Positions 11,851 through 24,240 of a stretch of 64,000 nt of DNA are shown here, piece after piece; positions within the stretch are counted from its first letter, which is position 1, and the number at the start of each line of letters is the position of its first letter. Source of the stretch: Gracilaria gracilis (taxonomy: Eukaryota > Rhodophyta > Florideophyceae > Gracilariales > Gracilariaceae); NCBI GenBank assembly GCA_030374805.1, contig JARGSG010000218.1:310001-374000 (forward strand). The letters are read 5' to 3'. The translations under genes and the position numbers were made by a program. The notes beneath the pieces were generated by a model. That model was given only the letters and a program-made list of their open reading frames with translations, ran no database searches and was not told the DNA's origin.

Positions 11851-12600
11851 AAGGAAAGCTCAAGACTACGTTTTCGAAGAATTGGAGGTCGACCTATTCC
11901 AGTATTGTTGGATAATGACTTGCGCTGTTTTACAGAATCAGATAGAAGTTGGAGCTGAGTCCATGTCTTCGTGATGTGGGAGGCTGACTGCGAGTTGTGG
12001 AAATCAGTCTGGATCACGATGTTATGTCCATATGTTGTTGATCCCTTTGGCGACGCTTTTCAGTATCCTTTGGTCTAAGTCAGGAAGTGACGCAGGACAA
12101 CGACAATACCTCACGTATGTTTTCCGTTTATTGCACAAATAACCGAATAGCTTGGCTATGTGTCCAAGAAAACCAGGAACCTTGGAAGCGGCTGGGCAAT
12201 CAAATGAAAAAAACGATACGAACAAGAACATCATCCGAGTATTTCCGTCTGCGCATTGATCTTCGACCGCGATTTCGACACGTCGAAGGTCTGTTATGAT
12301 AAGATCTACAAACGACTCAAATTGTTGCCCTTTGTGACGTCTTCGTATTGCTGTGTATATGAAAGCTTTAGTGGCTCGTGACCTTTCCAATGGATGGTAG
12401 GGTAGTTGACGATTGTAGAGATTATCGGCCAGGAAGTTATAGAGTCCCCATTATTAGCCTTCGAAACTTCAAATACAGCTGCAGAGAGCGTAAGAAAAAC
12501 GAAAAGCTTGTCATCTTGTTCTCCTTTCCAATGGGTCCAATTTCTCTAACTACTGTACAGAATCTGTCTGCTCAAAGCCAAGAGGTAGGGCTTTTGTTTC
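11851..12600. other. no recognised gene
   Basis: Short frames only. The minus frame at 12,390-12,022 (122 codons) shows no family I recognise. The segment lies between the candidate LTR of G1 and the truncated end of G3 and may be leftover element sequence. Confidence 0.4.
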
Positions 12601-14819
12601 CATAGTTACTGTAAGTTCGAGAGACGAAGCACTGTCGCTTTCCTGCACGATATCTTCCGAAATTCCGGACCTGCCCTCCTCCTCCTCCTTAGATACTTGA
12701 ATGCGAAGAACGTCCCATATCGGAATTTACGTAGTCACAAGAGCCGTAGGATGCCGAAGAATTGAACCCAGTACTTGCTGTTTCACTAGCCACTGTGTGG
12801 TTTTTCCAAAGTTGGCGACAAGTATTTGAAAGGGTTTATCGGGTTCGATCGAAATGACACCGTTGGCCACTACAAGCTGAAATTGATTGTACAGTGCCCC
12901 AGACACCTGCACCAGGTGAGCTACATGTTGTCTGGAGAGACACGAGACCTTATATGGGATTCCAGTGGGACCGAGACCGATTTTGGAACACGAAGCTTTG
13001 TTGAATCGGGGGCCATGTCGCGCACTTCTTGAGTGGCAGATAGTGGTACACGTCTCCGTGTAGTGCGCTTCAGCGGCTTTTGGACAATCGGAATGGTAGG
13101 ACTATCTACCATTTCGAAAGTTCTCGCTCGAGGGCGAATCGCTTCTACAAAGCGGTCACAAAAGTCACAACTGAGAATAACCGATGCTGCGAGGGGGTCG
13201 CCGACGAAGAAGTCGAATTCAAAGACGTAAGTTCCTAATATTATGAAGAGAGGAAGGCAGCCAACCGTGCGCAGTGGGTTATTGTTCGCATCCGCAATAT
13301 CCAGAGCTGGACCACAGCGAATATAAGCCCGAAAGGTCGGTGGCACCGACGTTGAGTTGATTAAGTTCGGAGCAACACCTGTGTCCAGGACAAACAGTTG
13401 TCGAACCATAAACCGGTAGGAAAGGCCAAGGTTGGCATAAATCTTATAGTTTCTCTTGGCCCTTACCAAGACTCTATCCGTGATACGAAGATTGCGGGAA
13501 TGTATCCATGAACGACGCCAACAACGAGCTGTTTCGAGTCTGAGGGAGCAGCCATCCTCCTTGTTAGGATTCGTACTGGGGAGCGAAGCTGCGGCGCCTC
13601 GAGCCTCTTCACATTCGGCTTAGAAGACGCACCTCTCGTTGGGGAGACTCCCAAGTGTAGTTTTTCTGAACAGAAGTTGGCGGATTCGGCGAAATACCTC
13701 CGTCCTGGGATCCAGATTGACCCCTTCGTGCGCTTACGATAGCTGCAGCCTGTTGAGGAGGGTTTCGAGTTTCTTCAGCATTAAAGTTAGAAATTGAAAC
13801 AGGGGTGCCAAGATAGGCCCTCGATGTTTCATATGAGGCACTCAGAACACGAGCTTTTTCAGCTAGCGTCAGCGACCCGTATTGCATGATAATTTTTGAC
13901 ATCTCCAGAGCGGGTAACACACAAATAAGTGATATGTGATCGTGTCGGTAACAACAATGACAAATGGTCGATGTCGATTTCTCGGAGTATCGCGTTCCAT
14001 CGTCAAAACGCTGTGAGGTGGTGCCTACCCTTTCAGGGCGGGTAGAACGAGAACCGTTGGGTGAATATGCAAGTGGCGCGGCCGACAGGCGAGATACTTC
14101 TGTATACAGAGCAGGGTTACCTGCAGAGGTATACTTTGAAGTTGACGGTAACTCCGATGTTCCGTACGATTCCGGATTGCTTCCCACAAAGTAAACATTG
14201 TCCATTCCTGGCTTGACGGTGTTTCCGTGTAACAGGAATGAAGACGGGGATAACTCTTCGGCTAGCAATGCCTTAGACAGGTGCCTCGGTGCGTGTCGGG
14301 CGCGATGCGTTTTTCCATCAACCTGGGCGCACTGAACTAGTTCCAGGTAGGTGATTTGACTCTTTTCTTCGCGATGTCGCGCAACCAAATCCCGTATCAC
14401 GGGGTCAATTCTATCCACTAACATCGTGTACCTCTCTTGTGTAGTGTACACGTTACCACAGCGGTGAAACGCTTTATTCAAACTGATTGAATAGACCGTT
14501 TCGGTTTCTCCAGGCTTCTGCTTGGTATCTCGGAGAGCGAGCACGGCGTTGTAGATCGCATTGCCCGTCGCGTATGAACTCAGTTGGTACTGTACGGCTT
14601 TCCACCAATCAGTAACTCCACTTTCGGAAGTTCTCGAAGAATCTCGAACAGATTTAAACTGATCCTCCGACATACACGGTAAAAAGTATGGTAAAGCGAG
14701 GTACGCTTGGGCCTCACTCATCCCGAGGATATCGGATTCCTGTATAAAGCGGGCCAGGAAGTCTAACACCATGTTGGTTCTTCGCCATCGATTTTCTTCG
14801 GCATACCGGTGTTCAATCT
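12600..14819 (-). mobile_element. Gypsy element G3, inner half (Gag C-part, protease)
   Basis: Minus-strand Ty3/Gypsy relic, the downstream half of an element split by the insertion of G2. It holds the rest of Gag with a textbook zinc knuckle (CX2CX4HX4C, around 13,940) and an Arg/Ser/Thr-rich region, then protease with VRQLFVLDTGVAPN (near 13,405) and the following QFQLVVANGVISI-type segment that also exists in G1. Recognisable sequence fades in an acidic stretch near 12,650; no polymerase was found. Broken, with roughly five or more interruptions besides the insertion. Same subfamily as G1. Confidence 0.8.
14815..14819. repeat. target-site duplication of G2, left
   Basis: AATCT immediately before the left LTR; AATCG follows the right LTR at 27,875-27,879. 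A 5-bp duplication with one later difference is the simplest reading. Confidence 0.6.
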
Positions 14820-15294
14820 TGTAATACTATGAGCCCCTTTTGATGACTCTCCACTGAAAGCGACTCCCGAGGGCTGGTGTCATTGCTGGTATGTCTTCGA
14901 GGTTGCACACGTGGCCTTTGGCAGGCCCGCGATGGTTATTTAATTTCTAATTTATAGTTTTTGTACTAAACGTAGAGTAGTTAGTACACGTAGTGCACCG
15001 CGTTACAGTGCACCATTCAAGAGCTCTAGGCCCCTCGCGGTCGATATTTAGGCTGCTCGATCTGTGCTTCCTTCCTGTAGTAAAGCCAGAGACCACCTTG
15101 ACTACTTTTAGCCTCCTTGGTTAGTAGTGTTATTGCCTTAAGGTTTACAAGCCATCGCTACGTCGCACGCCCTCTCCTGCGGGCACGGCAGTTAGCGCCC
15201 GCTCATTGCACCTCCGTTCCAGTGGTCTCGCCGTTGGCCCCTATCCGCAGGACATTTTCTCCCAGTGGTTAGTGCACCGTGCCACTATATTACA
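14820..15294 (+). repeat. left LTR of G2
   Basis: 475 bp, from TGTAATACTATG to GCCACTATATTACA, with 7-bp inverted termini TGTAATA/TATTACA. Matches 27,400-27,874 over its whole length. A possible primer-binding site starts at TGGTCTCTCGACC just after it. Confidence 0.95.
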
Positions 15295-17289
15295 TTTTTG
15301 GTCTCTCGACCTAGAATTTCGCACGGACGATTGATATCGCCCCTTAGGAAAGAAGAACTTACCGGAATTCTACAATTGGAAAAGGACTACCGACGGACTG
15401 GTACAGAAAGCAACTGTCATAATGGATAACAATCAACCCACACAAGATGGCCCCCGAACCCCTGTGGCTCAAGTTAGTGCCACTTTACCGCCATTCGCAG
15501 CTGTCACCGGACCTTCCGGTGAAAACGCAAGTGGCCGTAGAAGCACACATTGACAGCCACAGGTTAATCTCCTCACTCCGGTGGACAACCCCGAGAGGAT
15601 CCCTCGTGATGCCTCTCTGGCCGAACGACTCCGGGGACGGCTCGACGGGTACCGCTCGGAGTTCAACAAACCACAGGCAGGAAAGCAAGAAACCGTTGGA
15701 ACAGTTGCTAGTGATGGACTTGCAGACCTCCTCTGGCCGCGAGTTTGAGAGATGCTCGACGCTCGACTCGAGACCCTAGTAGATCTCCGGGTCACTGTCG
15801 CTCTCATACAACACGCTGACCAGTTGGCCGAATGTGTCCTCCCAAAGGTTCTAGAGTCCACTTCATTCGTGGACTCTTTAGCCATAGTTATTGGCCGTGA
15901 GGTAACCCCCCAGGTAGGCACCCAACCCTCCGAGGGCCAAATTCAGAGTAATCCGTTGGTATCCGTATGGCAACCCCGTTCCGAACCACAGGGAGCAGCT
16001 GCTTTGCCAGTTCCTCCCCGGATTCAACCGCAGGTACACCAATCGGACGTTCGTCCAGGGAGAGGAAGAGAACCTCCCTAGCAAGAAGGCCTAATAGAGG
16101 TGCAATCCGTAAGGTACAACCGGGCTCAGAGCCCCAATAATCCCTTTGGTTTTGATGCTGAAGATGAAGAACAACCAATGGAATTGAATAATGCTGACCG
16201 TAGGAAGAAGAGAAGTAACCGTAGGAAAAAGTCGAAGAATCAGAAGAAAAGTCGGAGGAATTCCAGCGATAGCGAATCCGAATCGGATTCGTCGAATTCC
16301 AGTGGCTCGGAAACGGATTAGGTGGCTGTTCGACGCCTCAAGCCGTTGGTAACAACCAATGAACTCTTCGAGAGAGTATTAGATTATCGCACCTACCGCC
16401 TGGCCGATCGGTCGGCGCGGTACTCGTCCTCGGTGGCCAGAAAGGTTGCCAGATGGGCCAAACGGATGCAGGTAACCATAACGGAAAAGTTTTCGGGATC
16501 CAATCCCATTTCTATCCTTAAATTTCTCAGTCTCTTCCGTACGGCCTGCGATCAGAACGGTGTCCACGAGGGAGCCGCTCTGTATCTTTCTCAGTTTTTT
16601 TTTCATGAACAAGCGCACGACCATGTGGTTTCTAAGATCTCTGGGACTAATGATCCCGTCGATGAAACCAATCGGGAACTACTGAGGTCCAATCCAGAAG
16701 TGGTGCACTACCTATTGGAAACATACGCGACGGACGACGTTATCATGGACGCCCATCAAGATGTGATCTCCTCCAGGCAGAGCTCCGACATCACCGAGAA
16801 AGATTACGCCGACAATCTCTGGAGAATAGCTTATAGATGTGGGAACTTGTTCTCCGAGAACAGGTTGAAGCAGCAATTAATCGCTGGATCGCTGCCTGCC
16901 ATCAGGACGCACGTGCGCAATCACAATATGGATCATTCGAGTCTGTCCTACAGGCAATTGTTGAATTACGCCGAAGTTTATGGCAAGTCGTATAGTAATT
17001 CACGTCGGGCAGGCGATCATGAAACCAGAGAAAGTACCTCTCCTGTGCAGAAGAGCTCCCATGCCAATATGGTTGGGAGCTCGGACAGCACTGCCTCTGA
17101 TTTGTACGAGAACGAAGGAAACGTGTTCGCCGTGTCCTTTGGTTCAGCTCCTTCCCGGGCCCCGTCGATTCCATCAACTGGCACTGGCAGAACCACCCCT
17201 TCAGGTTAACCAAGGTATTCACCAATTCAGATACGTAGAGATGTCTTCCAACGCGCTTCGCAGGCTTGCTATATATGCCTGTCCAAGGT

Positions 17290-17320
17290 TAACCCTCACA
17301 CAGGCTCAATTTGGCACAGG
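17290..17320 (+). repeat. left TA and inverted end of pogo element
   Basis: TA at 17,290-17,291, then ACCCTCACACAGGCTCAATT and on to about 17,320. The reverse complement of the right end starts ACCGTCACACAGGCTAAATT. Imperfect inverted ends beside a TA are the hallmark of Tc1/mariner/pogo insertion. Confidence 0.85.
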
Positions 17321-19472
17321 TCTTGTGGGGCGCCAGACACGCGAATACCGCCGTCTAAAGCAAAGATTCTGTGCCCCTTTTTTCTGGCGTCATTCGCAAG
17401 CCGTCGCGGAGGGCTCAAATTGGCACGCGGACGTCGCGATTCTCTGACACTGCTAACGATAGTGACGTATCGAGAGCAAAGCATATACAGCTTCGTTGCG
17501 CTCTAAAGAGCCATGTGGAGCGGTTCTTGGTCGTTTTCCTAACAACCTCCCCCTTGCAATCGGTACGTCGTCAAAATCTATACCAAGAAGCGATTTCGAC
17601 ACACTCAAACTGTCATTCCTTGCATGCTGACCTTGATTCTCTTTCTCATTGGTACTATTCACAGCAGCAGCAGACTCCTCGTTACCCTGACAAACACTGC
17701 TTGACCCAGACGGCACTATTTCTTCTGTTAACCACAGCGCCGGAGTTCCACCTGGATTCGTCCCCGCGTTACCTTTTGTGGGTGTGATAACTGGCTCCGG
17801 GCGCCATATAACGCAGTTTGTAGAAGGATTCTGCTGTAGTATGCTTTCAATTTGCCGCAAGAGGTTGGTGCAGTTTGTGACATCACGAGCCACCCTTCGG
17901 ACCTGTGTCGCAATTCCGTGGTCCGCGACCCGAGCACTGCCATTCTTTGGCAAACAGACACTATTACTCGGCTCTGGATCAGCCTGTGGTGACGTTCCGA
18001 AACTCCTAATCTTCTCATAATCCAAGGGAAACAATCCGCAGTTCAGAAAGCTTTTCACGGCGAGCCCTGCATTCAAGGTCCTGAAGGCAGCTGCGGCAAG
18101 TTTCATTTTGACAGCAATATTGGCAGTAAGGTAAGCTCCATGATACAAAAAGATATCAAGCGCGTTTCCAACGTTCTCGCCAAACACTTTGTGGATTCGA
18201 TCGTCACAGGGCTGCAAGATGTGTGATGTGTTCGCCGGAAGTTGGATAACCTCAATGTTATATTTTGAAGCCGCGTGAAGCCATTCTACACCTTTTCTGG
18301 AACTGTGACCGTCCAAGTAGAGTAATATCTTTTCGTCCTGTGACACGAATTGGCGTGCGAATGTGTTGTAATGGAATATCACCTCGGTCAAAAGCTCCTT
18401 TGTAATCGATCCCCTTGCACTGCATTTTAGCTTTTTTCTTTTCGGGAACCACGTCTCTCACCTAGCCACTTATAATCATTTGGAAGCTTTGATGTGACAT
18501 GGGGAGGAGTCGGATTCTTCCCCTGCTTCACGGGATTCTTTCCTTGGGCAATGAGAAACATGGGAGCAGTGTGTCCGGCGGCACAACTTACGATAATTGA
18601 AGTGAGATGCTTTCCACTATCTTTCATTTTCATTCGAAGCCCTCCCTTACGTCGATTGGCGGCGTTGAACCCGCGATAACGGCGTCCAAAAGAGGCATTA
18701 ATTGCTGTTTCGTCTAAATTCCATATCTTCAGGGGGTTTGTAAATAGTTCTGGCATCTCTGGCCTCATCTTTTCGATGACATCTATCAGGGTTTGGATAT
18801 GTTCGGGATTTTGAGCTTCTATGCGCTTCGTTACATTGTTCTCGGTCTTACGCATGGTTAATTCGCGGTTACGAGCGCGAAATGAGCGCAGAACGTAAGT
18901 TGTCGGCAAGATGTTGACATACGATTTACGGCCATCGTTGGAGACCTGTGCCATCAAGGCGTGCATTTCCTCTTCTTCCATCGTAAACCCACGCTCTGAG
19001 GCAAAGATGGCTTTATCTACTATCATTTGTTCTTCTACACGGGACAATACCGGCTTGCGGCCCGGATAGTGCTCTGTCGGGGGTAAGAAGTCTGTTTAGT
19101 GCTCCGTGCTGAGCTTCCTGGATGGCTTTTCTGATTCTGTACACTATCCGTTTGCTCATGAGCGTAGCGGTTGCGACGTTTGCCACAGTGTGATGAGCTC
19201 TAATAAGCTCTGTGGCTTTTAGGCGGCGTGTCTGGAGGTCCTCCCGTCGAGTCTGGTCAGCCTTAAGTTTTGCGGTCTGACGTCTCATCGAGAGCGGCAT
19301 TGTGGGAGCAAAGAACTTTGTCGCTCGTGGATATCCTCAGGAGGTAGAGCCAAGGTCAGGTTGGAGATCTGGGAGCTCATTTTGCAACGGGGAGTGGACA
19401 GTAAAGGTGGACCTGTTCGGAATTTTGCTGTGCCAAATTGAGCCCTTCGCCAAATTTAGCCTGTGTGACGGT
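17292..19472 (-). mobile_element. pogo/Tigger-type DNA transposon inside G2
   Basis: A 2,181-bp cut-and-paste transposon bounded by imperfect inverted ends of about 25-30 bp and a TA duplication (17,290-17,291 and 19,473-19,474). The right end carries an extra copy of the motif GGCTCAATTTGGCACAG, so the two ends are not the same length. It encodes one transposase on the minus strand. It interrupts the Gag zinc-knuckle region of G2 and is therefore the youngest of the three nested insertions. Confidence 0.88.
17453..19300 (-). pseudogene. pogo/Tigger transposase, DDE_1 superfamily
   Basis: Transposase of the enclosing transposon. The start at 19,300 gives MPLSMRRQTAKLKADQ and a helix-turn-helix-like segment (VANVATATLMSKRIVYRIRK). 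The catalytic domain is well kept: first Asp in KIWNLDETAIN (near 18,715), second in LLYLDGHSS (near 18,320), third in LQPCDDR (near 18,210), all present. A helical C-terminal part and a Ser/Asn-rich tail follow, ending at 17,453. Two frame changes are visible, one in a C-run near 19,080 and one near 18,450, so the gene as it stands cannot make the full protein. It is much better preserved than the copy at the left edge of the window. Confidence 0.85.
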
Positions 19473-19474
19473 TA
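19443..19474 (-). repeat. right inverted end and TA of pogo element
   Basis: Ends in GCCTGTGTGACGGT followed by TA (19,473-19,474), the reverse complement of the left end with a few differences. Confidence 0.85.
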
Positions 19475-19937
19475 CCACTTGTGACTGCATGAAGTTCTTG
19501 CCAAAGAAAACGCAAGAGAAACTCCTAGCTTTAAGGAATGAGAACTACCAGGTGCGAAGATCGGAAGGAATGTTTAACCATGAGGCTCAGCGCTATACGT
19601 CATTCCCTGGAGCCTCAAAGTACGTTACGCATTTGGGTACGCCCCACAAAGCTCCCCAGGTTAACGCTGTTTCGGGTCCGATGGATAACGATCTGGCTTT
19701 TATACCAACGGATGCTCCAGAGGAATTGCAGACCACTGGCCACGCATTACCCACTGGTGGAGCAACTCACTCGGAAAACGCATAGAGGAGCGGTGCGAGG
19801 CGAACCACCTCTAAGAGAACTCCCGCCTCACTGCCGAAGGTAAACAGAATCCCTCGCGGGAACCTTACTCGCCTCCGGAAACTAAACCTCAGAAACTACT
19901 GGATGATAAGAGAAGCCTGGGCCAATGGTGTAGCGAA

Positions 19938-20342
19938 ATGAAAGCCGAAGAGGATGCGCCAATTTGTATCATACGAAAGGAAAACTACAAAGTGCGGCAC
20001 ACCATTGGACTAACTATCTCTAGATCTCGGGTCGTGACAAGCGTTCTGGACACAAGGGCAGGGCCAAACTTAGTTCACTTAAAGGTTTTGTCGGTCGATT
20101 GGGAGCAGGCGCTGAAGGTACAGAAGATTGCAAGAGTTACTGATGCTTCTAAGAGACCTATGGATACTAATGGAATCACACCTCTTTGCTTACAATTGGG
20201 TGACCTACAGGTTCGTACCTGGTTTCTGATTTGTTCTTTTTTAGGAGCAGAGTGCCTCCTTGGAACGTCTTTTATCGACCGCTACGTAAAAGCGATATAC
20301 CCCGGTCTTCGGAAAAAATCTTCTACCGCACCCGTTCTGTAG
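19938..20342 (+). pseudogene. G2 aspartic protease region
   Basis: Retropepsin-like segment with SVLDTRAGPNLVH near 20,050 and the downstream hydrophobic LGAECLLGTSFIDRYVKAIY block, parallel to the G1 and G3 proteases. Part of a broken polyprotein. Confidence 0.75.
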
Positions 20343-20814
20343 CTATTATGGGTTCCAAGTATGGCTCTGAAGCCAATCCCCGTCGCCCTGCGCTGGCATG
20401 GTGCACTGTCTCTAATAAGGTTCGGTTGTCTAAGGCGACTAACATACCTCCTATGACACAAATAGCCGCTCTCACATTATGTGACACTGCTGGCCTGGCG
20501 ACGCTTCAGAATCATCCTAAGACAATTCAGCGTCACCTTTCTCTAACTGCCAATGGAATCATGGACTGCAGACCGAAGGTTCCCTTCTTGGTTAACATGA
20601 GCAACTTTCGGGACCGTTCGGTACGTTCATCAAAAGGTACTACTATTGGAATTGCACTTCCTGCTCTCATGGCTGTGTGATGGAAACCTCGTGAAACGAC
20701 CTTACCTCTATCCCCGACGAGGACGTCGAAAGTTGAGAGGGGGAGGTAAACCTCGGGAAAGAATTCGAAGCCTATCGCCCTCAGGTTATCGAGCTCCTCA
20801 GGGAATGGAAGTCC

Positions 20815-22190
20815 ATGTGTTTCGGCCAACTTGGAGAGATACGAGCAACGAAGCACCGCATAGACCTTAAGGACGACGCGAAGCCGGTCTATCAACACCT
20901 GTACCGTACAGGCCTTAAAGGATGCGAGATCGTAGCTGAGCAAATGGCAAAGATGCCTAAAGCTAACTTCATTGAGCCAGCCCCTCCGCACGAATCCCAG
21001 TTGGCAAGTCCATTCGTCCTCGTGGCGAAGAAAGACGGCTCCGTTAGGTTCTGTACTGACTACCTAAGGCTTAACACAATAAAAAAACGGGACAGCTATC
21101 CCATCCCACGGATGGATGACTGCATCGACTCCTTAGCTGAAACGACTGTGTTTACCACGTTTGATGCCAATTGGGGCTAATGGCAGATACCATTGGATGA
21201 CGACGCGAAACCCCTTACCACGTTCACAACCCACGAGGGATTGTTTCGTTTTACGCGGATGCCCTTTGGTTTATTAAACGCACCCGCAACCTTCCAGTGG
21301 GCTATGGATATAATCCTGTCTAGAGTCAAGTGGAAGTTTGCTCTAATTTATTTGGATGACGTGATCATCTTTTGGAAATCCATTCTGGAACATTTTGCTC
21401 ATGTAAGGTCTATCCTGAGGATTTCACGCGGGGCCGGGATAACTCTGAAGCTATCAAAGTGTTTCTTTTTCCAGGGCTCTGTGGATTATCTGGGCCACGT
21501 GGCTCACCCGGGGAAGTTAGAGGTCGCCAAAAGAACAACAGATGCAATCCGTATGGCAAAACCTCCGAGAACTCACACTGAACTTCGTTTCTTCCTGGTG
21601 CTATGCAATTTCTACCGTAGGTTTGTCGAAGGCTTCTCTAAGATTGCTGGACCCCTCAATGATATGCTCAAGAAAGGTACACCATCGGAATTCGATTGCC
21701 TGACAGATGAACAATACGAGTCGTTTCAAAACTTGAGAGACAAGCTCCTGAACTCCCCAATACTGGCATTGTCCAAGCCTGGCAAGCCTTACATTTTGGA
21801 CACAGATGCTTCCGCTGGTCAGATTGGGTGTGGTCGTTTACAAGAACAAGAGTCCCCAAGGATTACCGACCAATTGGTTACTGGAGCAGGACTCTCAACA
21901 AGGCCGAAAGGAACTACAGTACAACTGAAAAAGGAATGCCTCGCTATCGTGTAGGCAGTGCTGAAATTAAGGCCCTACCTTGAGGGAGTTTGATTCAACA
22001 TCAGGACAGATCACCATTCCGTCCATTGGCTACTGAATATGACAGATGCGTCCAGTAGGTTAGCCCGGTGGAGGCTAAGGGTGTCCGAGTTCGAATACGA
22101 TGTTACCTACAGGCCGGTAGTAAAGCACCAAGCGGCGGATGCGCTCAGTTGCATACTTACCGACGGTGGCGACGATACCCCTTTAGATGA
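20815..22190 (+). pseudogene. pol: G2 reverse transcriptase and RNase H region
   Basis: The best-kept polymerase in the window. Visible blocks are FVLVAKKDGSVRFCTDYLRL (near 21,025), SYPIPRMDDCIDSLAE, GLFRFTRMPFGLLNAPATFQ (near 21,240), the catalytic YLDD in ALIYLDDVIIF (near 21,350), the thumb LSKCFFFQGSVDYLGHV and the RNase H DTDASAGQIGCG (near 21,800), then TDHHSVHWLL and ADALS near 22,140. Copies element RNA into DNA in the cytoplasmic particle. Broken fossil. Confidence 0.92.
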
Positions 22191-23450
22191 CTAAATACCG
22201 ACGCCAAACCTCGATGGGTACGAAACAGATCCAGACGATGAAGTCCTGTTGGCTACAGTGCAATGCGCTGACAGCGAAGTCGACCAGCCTGAAGTTTATT
22301 TGGTGGACTGGCCGCAGGAATGTCATCACGAAAAACAGGACCTGGAGGTTCATGCGATTGTGCCAGAGGAAAAGGAACTGCTTCCAATCACACTGGAAGA
22401 TCTCTTACAGGCTCAGAAACATGATGAGTTTTGCAAAGAAACGGCAACAATCGTCGGGACCAAGGGATGTATGTTTGATTTTGACCAATTTGGACTACTG
22501 TGTCGGAGGTCTCCTTTAGATGGTTCCATTCAGAAGGTCATCCCAAAAGCCCTACAAGCTCGGTTTCTCTACCTTGCACACTACCCGCGGTTTTCCGGTC
22601 ATCCTGGAAGTACTCGCATGTATCAAACCCTAGGAAGCACTTTTATTATCCTTTCATTGCAAATGATCTTTGGAATACATCGAATACTTGCCCATCCTGC
22701 GCCAAGGTCCGTAGGACTCGAGCAAGCCATCAGGCGAAGCTCAAATTGTTCCCAGCATCTGGACCATTAGAGTTCATCGCGGTGGACATCCTAAGGCCTT
22801 TACCGAAGTCTGTCCATGGGAATCAGTTTATTTTGGTTATTAATGACAGGTGTACAGAGACCACGAGGGCAGTATCGCTGAGAAAAACCACCGCAACGGA
22901 TGTTGCAATGGACTTTCTTACCCATTAGGTCTATCCTTATGGTCTACCTCTGTACCGCCCAACGGATAGCGGTGATCAGTTTGTGTCGAAGTTTTTTTCT
23001 CACGTCTGAACCACACTGGGCATCAAACAGGTCACCACGACGGCGTACCATCCGCAAACCAATGGCCAGGCCGAACGCTTTAACAAGACAATTGTTAACA
23101 GTTTGGTACACTACACTGCTAAGCACCAGTTGGGGTGTGGACGACTACTTAGAACCACTGGTTTATTCATACAATACCCAGGTGCATACGTCCACTGGCA
23201 TTACCCTATTCGACTTTACTTTAACTTGGCATCCTTTACCATTGGCAGTGGATATTAAAACTTCATGGTTCCCCCAAGACATTACCGAAGGTATGACTCC
23301 TACGCCGGCTAAGAGGTATGCCCGGCGCCGGATCGATGATATTCTCCAGACGGGTAAGAGTACTTTATCGCGAGCCCAGCTCAGGTACAAGGCGGGCTTC
23401 GACAAGAACGTCCGACACACACATTCTCTTTTAGGGCTGGAGATATAGTC
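22190..23450 (+). pseudogene. G2 integrase region
   Basis: Integrase with an N-terminal zinc-binding H2C2 region (around 22,580-22,710) and a DDE core: EFIAVDILRPLP (near 22,770), a second acidic block near 22,960, and AYHPQTNGQAERFNKTI (near 23,050) with the catalytic Glu. It would join element DNA to the chromosome. Broken fossil. Confidence 0.88.
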
Positions 23451-23526
23451 TATCTGGATCGGGCACCGTCGGATAAACCATTGGATGAAATGGAATTGGC
23501 TTCTAGGAAGCTCCTGCTGAAGTCCT

Positions 23527-24240
23527 TTGGCCTTTAAGGTTTTGCGATCGTCTACCCACACGGTTACGATCGAGAGAGATGGCCTTGAGGATACCGTGGC
23601 GACTGACCGCGTCTCCCGCGCTCCATTGGCATCTTCCCCAAGTGTATCTCAAGCAGGAATCAATGGTACGGGACCTACTTCCGATGCAGTTCCTTTGGTA
23701 CCAACGGCAGCGTGGGAGACAACGACTCCTCCCTCTAGTGGTGGTGCCGTTACCAATGGTCCACTCTTGAAGGGGGTTGTGGCCAGCCGCCCTATGAGTA
23801 CGCCTGACGATAGCGTTCTTACCGATGGAGTATCTACTTCAGGTCTAAAGGCTGTGACCATCGAACGTACGGCAGGTCTGCCGGTCCCCAACGGTTCCTC
23901 CATCGGCACCAACCCGCCTACCAACGGTTTTGCTCCGCTGGACGAGATGGACCTTCCAGAGGAATCATTTGTTCCGCTGGATGATGGTCTCTTGAGTGCT
24001 GAGAAGAGCCCTGCGCCTGCTGACGATCGTCATCCTTCCGGCTTCGCTACATTGAGCACAATGGATATTCCCGAGAAGGTCCAGCCCAAGGAGTATGTGA
24101 TCGAACACGTTGTCCCCGCTGGTATCGACGACGACGGCAATGTCGTGTACAAAGTCCGTTGGTATGGCTTCACACCAGCGCAAGATTCTTGGTAACCTCG
24201 TAGTCACATCTCTGAGAACTTTATCCGTAGATACTGGAAG
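23527..24240 (+). pseudogene. G2 linker and chromodomain
   Basis: A Pro/Ser/Thr/Gly-rich linker of about 180 residues leads to a clear chromodomain: KEYVIEHVVPAGIDDDG, VVYKVRWYGFTPAQDSW (near 24,145) and the helix HISENFIRRYWKKQG. This places G2 among the chromoviruses, whose integrase is guided to histone marks. G1 has the same arrangement. Confidence 0.85.

Larger units (their letters stand above)
15421..19800 (+). pseudogene. gag: G2 Gag region (hosting a pogo insertion)
   Basis: Gag of G2. A Pro/Gln-rich start is followed by a strongly basic then Ser/Asp/Glu-rich stretch (16,190-16,320) and the main helical part from about 16,325 (LVTTNELFERVLDYRTYRL, SGSNPISILKFLSLF, NLWRIAYRCGNLF). A Cys cluster near 17,265 (CYIC) marks the zinc-knuckle region. 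The pogo transposon 17,292-19,472 is inserted right there, and Gag-like sequence resumes after it. Broken fossil. Confidence 0.8.

Noticed and set aside
12022-12390. 122-codon minus frame
   Set aside because: No recognisable family, position between two decayed elements, and no consistent start or context.
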